NCBI GenBank assembly: GCA_016165875.1
Contig: JABBOT010000004.1
Location: 16,307,672-16,371,671 of the forward strand
DNA: 64,000 bases
Reading direction: 5' to 3'
Source: Acanthopleura granulata
Taxonomy: Eukaryota > Mollusca > Polyplacophora > Chitonida > Chitonidae
Every line of letters begins with the position of its first letter. The stretch's first letter is position 1. Positions 59,948-64,000 of the stretch are shown here, in pieces. Under the pieces are notes generated by a model. The model was given only the letters and a program-made list of their open reading frames with translations, did not search any database and was not told where the DNA came from. The position numbers and the translations under genes were made by a program.

Positions 59948-62900
59948 ATGGAGTCCTCTCGGTGTATTTATGTCCTGTATGTTATATCGCTCGTGATCAT
60001 TGGAACAACCATCGCTTCTCCAACAATGCCGTGCGGAAAAAAAGTGGTAAAGAAATTCATCCCTGATTCCGATGACTGCTCCGTCTATTACATCTGCTCC
60101 CGGGGAGTTTCCACGAGGCACACATGTGGACAGAATCAGGCTTTTTACGGGCATATGTGCTTCCCGAAGTTCTCAAAGTATGACCTGTGTAAGTGACATT
60201 TCCTGTTTTTACCAGATATTGAGCTTTTCGTTAAGCTCAACTGTCGTGCCGAAGAAAATGAGACATATTTTAGCGTGTAAATTATTAGGGAGTGTTTAGT
60301 GTGGCGAAGTAGTTCCTTATTGTTGTCATTAGTCTGTTATTGTTGACTACATATCCCTCCGTGGTTTCCCGTACCAATCATCAAATTAAATATACGCGTT
60401 GTCTGTTGATATGTGTAGTGATAGCTCATGGTTAGATCCATGAGCAGGAGACATATGTTTAAGTTCCTCTCAAGTCTTACCTGACTTTCTTTTCAGTGAA
60501 ACCGCAGTGTAATGTCGTCAATGACTAGGGTCTGTAATTAGAATGAATCTGATGGGTGTCGTAAAACAGACATTATCTAATACCAGCCGTGAACCTAAGC
60601 GGACGTTCCGGATAAAGAATTCCAAAATCAGTTTTCGATATAACCTTCAACTCACACCACTAAAGAAGTAAGAAAGTATATATAGGAAGAAATTAGGATG
60701 GATTCATGGAATGAGTAGGAGTCAACATTTTCCAATGATTACGAAATAATACATGGAATGCTAGCCGATAAGTATAACATGAAAATATGTGTCTATGTTC
60801 GGTATCTCGGAATGTTGGAGTCGAAACACATTCGTATACCAGACGTAAACCAAAATGGGCATTCTGGGTCAATAATCTCAAGGCCAGTTTCGAAAACAAC
60901 GTTTAATTAAATACTATCCATCAAAAACTAAGAATGTGTATAAATTAGTAAATAATTCAGACGGTACGGGAATAAAGCAGAAAATAACATCTAACCAGTG
61001 ATTTAAGGCCTCTTGTCAATTCAGCTTTAGATAAGGCTTTATTCTAACTGTTCATGTAAAATTTTAAAAACAACTTAGACATCCTTTGGAACCGTGGTTT
61101 AAGCAAAATTAGGTTAAAAAATACAGTGGTATTAATTGCCATGCATTAGATGTCTCTGGTTACGAAATACTCAAAATTCCATGCTGCCATCACATTCAGC
61201 AAATTGAATAGACCTCGGGAGAGCTCAGAATCCCGGTTTATGCCGGGATATATAACATAACAATACTGCAGCATTGAGAGTAAACCACAGCATTGGCGAC
61301 AGTACGACGGCCTCTGACCAATTTATAAAGCGCGACTGATCAGCATGCAGCCACATTTATATTCAGTCATTGTAGAAATTGTTCTCGAACTACTTTTCTG
61401 AAATTTAACTTGGGTGTCATCCAAGAATATTGACTTCCCGGTCTCACTGAAAACTGTTGAATGCTTCTCTCTTACATGTTTGTAAGAATCTTTCTGTACA
61501 TTGCAATTTTGTTGACTGCTTCTGTCTTAGATGTTACCATTTTGGTTTAATCTTCAAAGCAAACCACAAGATTAATAAATAAATGTTACGGTTTGGGTTA
61601 AGACACTATAATTCACACTTAATGACAATGTTTCTCCTGGGCAGGTAACAAATACCGTGCTGTGCCGTTCCGTTCGAAATTCATAGCTAGACAAGGGGCC
61701 ATGGCGTTCAGGACAACCTGTCTGGAAGGTGAAACAGGTGTCTTCCCTCATCCTCTAAAGTGTGCTCTGTACTATAACTGCAGTGATCATTCTGATAACC
61801 TCAGAAAGCCATTCTTAAATGAATGCCCATCGTCCCTGTTGTTTGATGCACTGACGGGGAGATGTCTTGAAGCAGACCTTGTGGAATGTGGAACAGAGCG
61901 TATCAAACCATCAGACCAGTGTAAGAGACTTTCTGAGCGTTTTTTTTTTATAAAAAGTGTTGTATATAAATTGATTTATTGGTGTTTTGCGCCGTGTTCA
62001 TGAATGCTTTACTTCTACGACTGTGACCAGAATTATGGTGGGAGGAACTCTACCATCGTCATTGTGCTGACAGACGACGTAAATCGGACATGAGCTCACA
62101 GCTATATGAATGGCAAGGATAAAAAAGTCAGAGCAGTTATGAAAGTGTGACGGTTGGTAAAGTTTCACGTAGCCGGTGAAATTCGGTTTCTTGTCAGTTT
62201 ACCTCAGAACGGGTTTTATTTCAGGTGGGTGTACCTCGTTATTATATCAGAATATTTACATAAAGAGTTAGAAAAAAAGTTTTGAGTTGAACTGACAAGA
62301 GGCTGGATTTCACCACCTAGATGTGACCATTTGTCTTCCATTCCAATGTCATCGCTTCTCTGGTTTTAAGTTCCATGACGTAGTCCTTAAATTATTTTAA
62401 CTGCCTATGTTAATAGGTAGAAAGTGGCAACTTACACTCCGGCTGCTCACATGATGCATACATGATTTGAGATAAAATACTGGGAGTCTATAGAAGACGA
62501 GACGTATATGTTTTAGTGGCTATCTTTTGTCCGTTTTGATAACCACCAACAATGCCCAGGCAAAAACATACATCCTTAGAAGTGCATCCTTAACAAAAAT
62601 GCACATATATGTCTGTATTTTAGGCCTAGTCGTTTGTATTCTTCACTACTTGGGACAGGTTTTACTTGCTGAATACCGCCTCGATAGCTTTGTGATTAGA
62701 GCGTCCGCATAGGGGTCGGGAGATCCGGGATCGAAACGGGGTCATACGATTTTAAAAATGTTACCTGTTCCTGCCACGCTTGGCGCTCAACACTGATAGG
62801 TTAGATGAAGGAAATATGACTGGTTGGCCCGGTGTCAACTTCGATGTTGCCTTGAAATACTTGCAAGTACTTCAGCCTCTAGTAAATACCAGAATTATTT

Positions 62901-63392
62901 GCATTTGCTGAAACACACTGGCTAATTTTATCATAACGCCTCAATCAACTTTAAGCTGATTGCTCCCAAAATTGACTAATAAAGGGTTTGGATTAAAAAT
63001 TCTGTGAGCAAAATGACTCCTAAAACGAATTGCTACGCGGAAACTTACCTGTACCCTTAGCCTCCTTTGAGTTTAGACAATCTTTTTCAAAACCTGATTG
63101 TTTGTAACGTAAATTATGCTTTTTCTTTTATAATATATTTGAAAATGCAGGTGACTATCTAAGGAACCAGTGTCTCACCAGTCACGGAATGCCTTGTGGC
63201 GTTTTGATGCCGTCCTGCCAAGGTCTTCCCGATGGACCAAACGCCTGGACGGATAGGCCAGAGTCACCGCATTATATCAAGTGTAAAGAAGGAAACATTG
63301 TAGGGGAATACATGTGCGGATGGATCAACGACAACGGGCGAGAGATCCAGACAATTTTTCAGCCTAAAGAACGCATCTGTGGGAGACTTTGA
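59948..63392 (+). CDS. Secreted triple peritrophin-A (CBM14) chitin-binding protein, copy 5 (inverted)
   Basis: Three plus-strand exons, 59948-60188, 61645-61920 and 63151-63392 (759 nt), encode 252 residues. The signal peptide is MESSRCIYVLYVISLVIIG and ends near TIASP. Domain 1: MPCGKK, CSVYYIC, then DLC. Domain 2: CALYYNC, LNECPSS, ECG. Domain 3: QCLTSHGMPC, SCQGLPDG, PESPHYIKC. Introns are phase 1 with T|GT cysteine codons (residues 81 and 173), as in the four minus-strand copies. In domain 3 a cysteine present in the others (RC or HC before the two-residue spacer) is replaced by Gly. Intron 2 carries SINEs of both families. AATAAA follows at 63584. Confidence 0.87.
60575..60960. repeat. 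Two adjacent copies of the CATTCGTATACCAG repeat in intron 1 of gene 5
   Basis: The first (about 60575-60740) has ATACCAGCCGTGAACC and GGATTCATGGAATGAGTAGG. The second (60817-60960) has CACATTCGTATACCAGACGT and GTCAATAATCTCAAGGCCAG. Both match the copy at 44160-44345. Confidence 0.5.
61968..62100 (-). mobile_element. SINE family 1 fragment in intron 2 of gene 5
   Basis: TTGGTGTTTTGCGCCGTGTT, then CGACTGTGACCAGAATTATG, GTGGGAGGAAC, then an internally deleted body. Confidence 0.7.
62295..62400. repeat. Dispersed repeat copy (CACCGGTTAAG family) in intron 2 of gene 5
   Basis: GGCTGGATTTCACCACCTAG, then GACCATTTGTCTTCCATTCC, TCATCGCTTCTCTGGTTTT and CATGACGTAGTCCTTAAA. An inverted partial match (GTAGCCGGTGAAATTCGG) lies 120 bp upstream at about 62170. 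Confidence 0.6.
62675..62850 (+). mobile_element. tRNA-derived SINE copy (family 2)
   Basis: The head resembles a tRNA: TAGCTTTGTGATTAGAGCGT (A box), then CGGGAGATCCGGGATCGAAA (B box). The body has GCCACGCTTGGCGCTCAACA and TGGTTGGCCCGGTGTCAAC. Confidence 0.8.
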
Positions 63393-63583
63393 TCCTGTGA
63401 CCGCTTCACATGAACTTGTACGTGACATGTAGCCTCGGGGCCGTTACCATATAAGTCACCGGCGATTGAAAGGTGCTTTACCATTTGGCATGTTCTTGGC
63501 GGTCATTGACCATCCTGATCATTTAATTAAAGTAAAACGTATTCAAAGAGAATCCAACATTGATGTCGAGATTTTTTCACCAA

Positions 63584-63602
63584 AATAAACTTTTTAAATA
63601 AA
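63584..63602 (+). terminator. Poly(A) signals of chitin-binding gene 5
   Basis: Two AATAAA hexamers, at 63584-63589 and about 63597-63602, lie roughly 200 nt after the stop codon. Confidence 0.55.
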
Positions 63603-63694
63603 CTGAAAGAATGCTTTGAACTCAGTATCCACTAGGTCAAGCATTTATTTAATAAATGTCATATACTTGAAGTGAGAAATGAAGTTTTATTCAT

Positions 63695-63830
63695 ATTTGT
63701 TATTTGATTGGTGTTTTACGTCATACTTAATAATATTTTACTTACACCACGGTGGTCAGTATTATGGGGGGAGGAAACCAGGTAGAGCAAGGGGTATAAC
63801 CCATACGTACGTTGCTGAAATGAAATTTTA
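63695..63830 (-). mobile_element. SINE family 1 fragment
   Basis: TTGATTGGTGTTTTACGTCA, then ACACCACGGTGGTCAGTATT and ATGGGGGGAGGAAACCAGGT. Only the 3' half remains. Confidence 0.8.
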
Positions 63831-64000
63831 TGTCGCCTCCTCGTCTGTATTAATTATACGGCATTTAGCGTGTATCAGTATTCAGTAGGGCTGTGCTGAA
63901 CACCTTTCTTAGCCATCAAGCTAACACAAACATTTGCTTACGGCCAACTAGGTCTACTGACATCCGTTTTGTTAATCTGCGTATATGTGCCCATCCATTT

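Noticed and set aside
62675..62760. Possible tRNA gene
   Set aside because: A- and B-box-like blocks are present, but the acceptor stem does not close and a SINE body follows.

Overview
The window looks like nuclear DNA of a lophotrochozoan animal, most likely a bivalve or gastropod mollusc. The basis is AT-rich intergenic DNA, spliceosomal GT-AG introns, TATA boxes and AATAAA signals, two tRNA-derived SINE families of a type I associate with molluscs, and chitin-binding domain proteins of the molluscan shell-matrix style. The species cannot be named from sequence alone.

Layout. (1) Positions 1-3682 (+) hold the last exons of a GRIP-type multi-PDZ scaffold gene, followed by a long AT-rich probable 3' UTR. 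(2) From 9.6 to 63.4 kb lies a dispersed cluster of five paralogous three-exon genes. Each encodes a secreted protein of about 230-250 residues with three chitin-binding peritrophin-A (CBM14) domains, one per exon. Copies 1-4 are on the minus strand (9584-11168, 19266-20910, 27113-28832, 47575-51382) and copy 5 is on the plus strand (59948-63392). (3) Inside this cluster, at 35920-47202 (+), is the most interesting object: a gene I assembled from 26 exons (2697 nt of CDS, 898 residues). It encodes a signal peptide and eight tandem copies of a roughly 108-residue four-cysteine module that I do not recognise. Each module uses three exons with fixed phases, and all seven linker exons are exactly 29 nt. 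(4) 55136-56062 (+) is an intronless rhodopsin-family GPCR with a non-canonical LRY in place of DRY.

The rest is intergenic or intronic and rich in repeats. There are five or more tandem arrays (24, ~23, 36, 43, ~25/51, 133 and ~200 bp units), at least five fold-back MITE-like elements, two SINE families, and at least three other dispersed repeat families. One degenerate satellite (about 32.15-33.99 kb) carries seven perfect TGACGTCA palindromes.

How the genes may work together (inference): five secreted chitin-binding proteins surround one secreted, Trp-rich repeat protein, which suggests a locus for an extracellular chitin-containing matrix such as shell, periostracum, cuticle or a gut lining. 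The GRIP and GPCR genes at the flanks are unrelated to that role.
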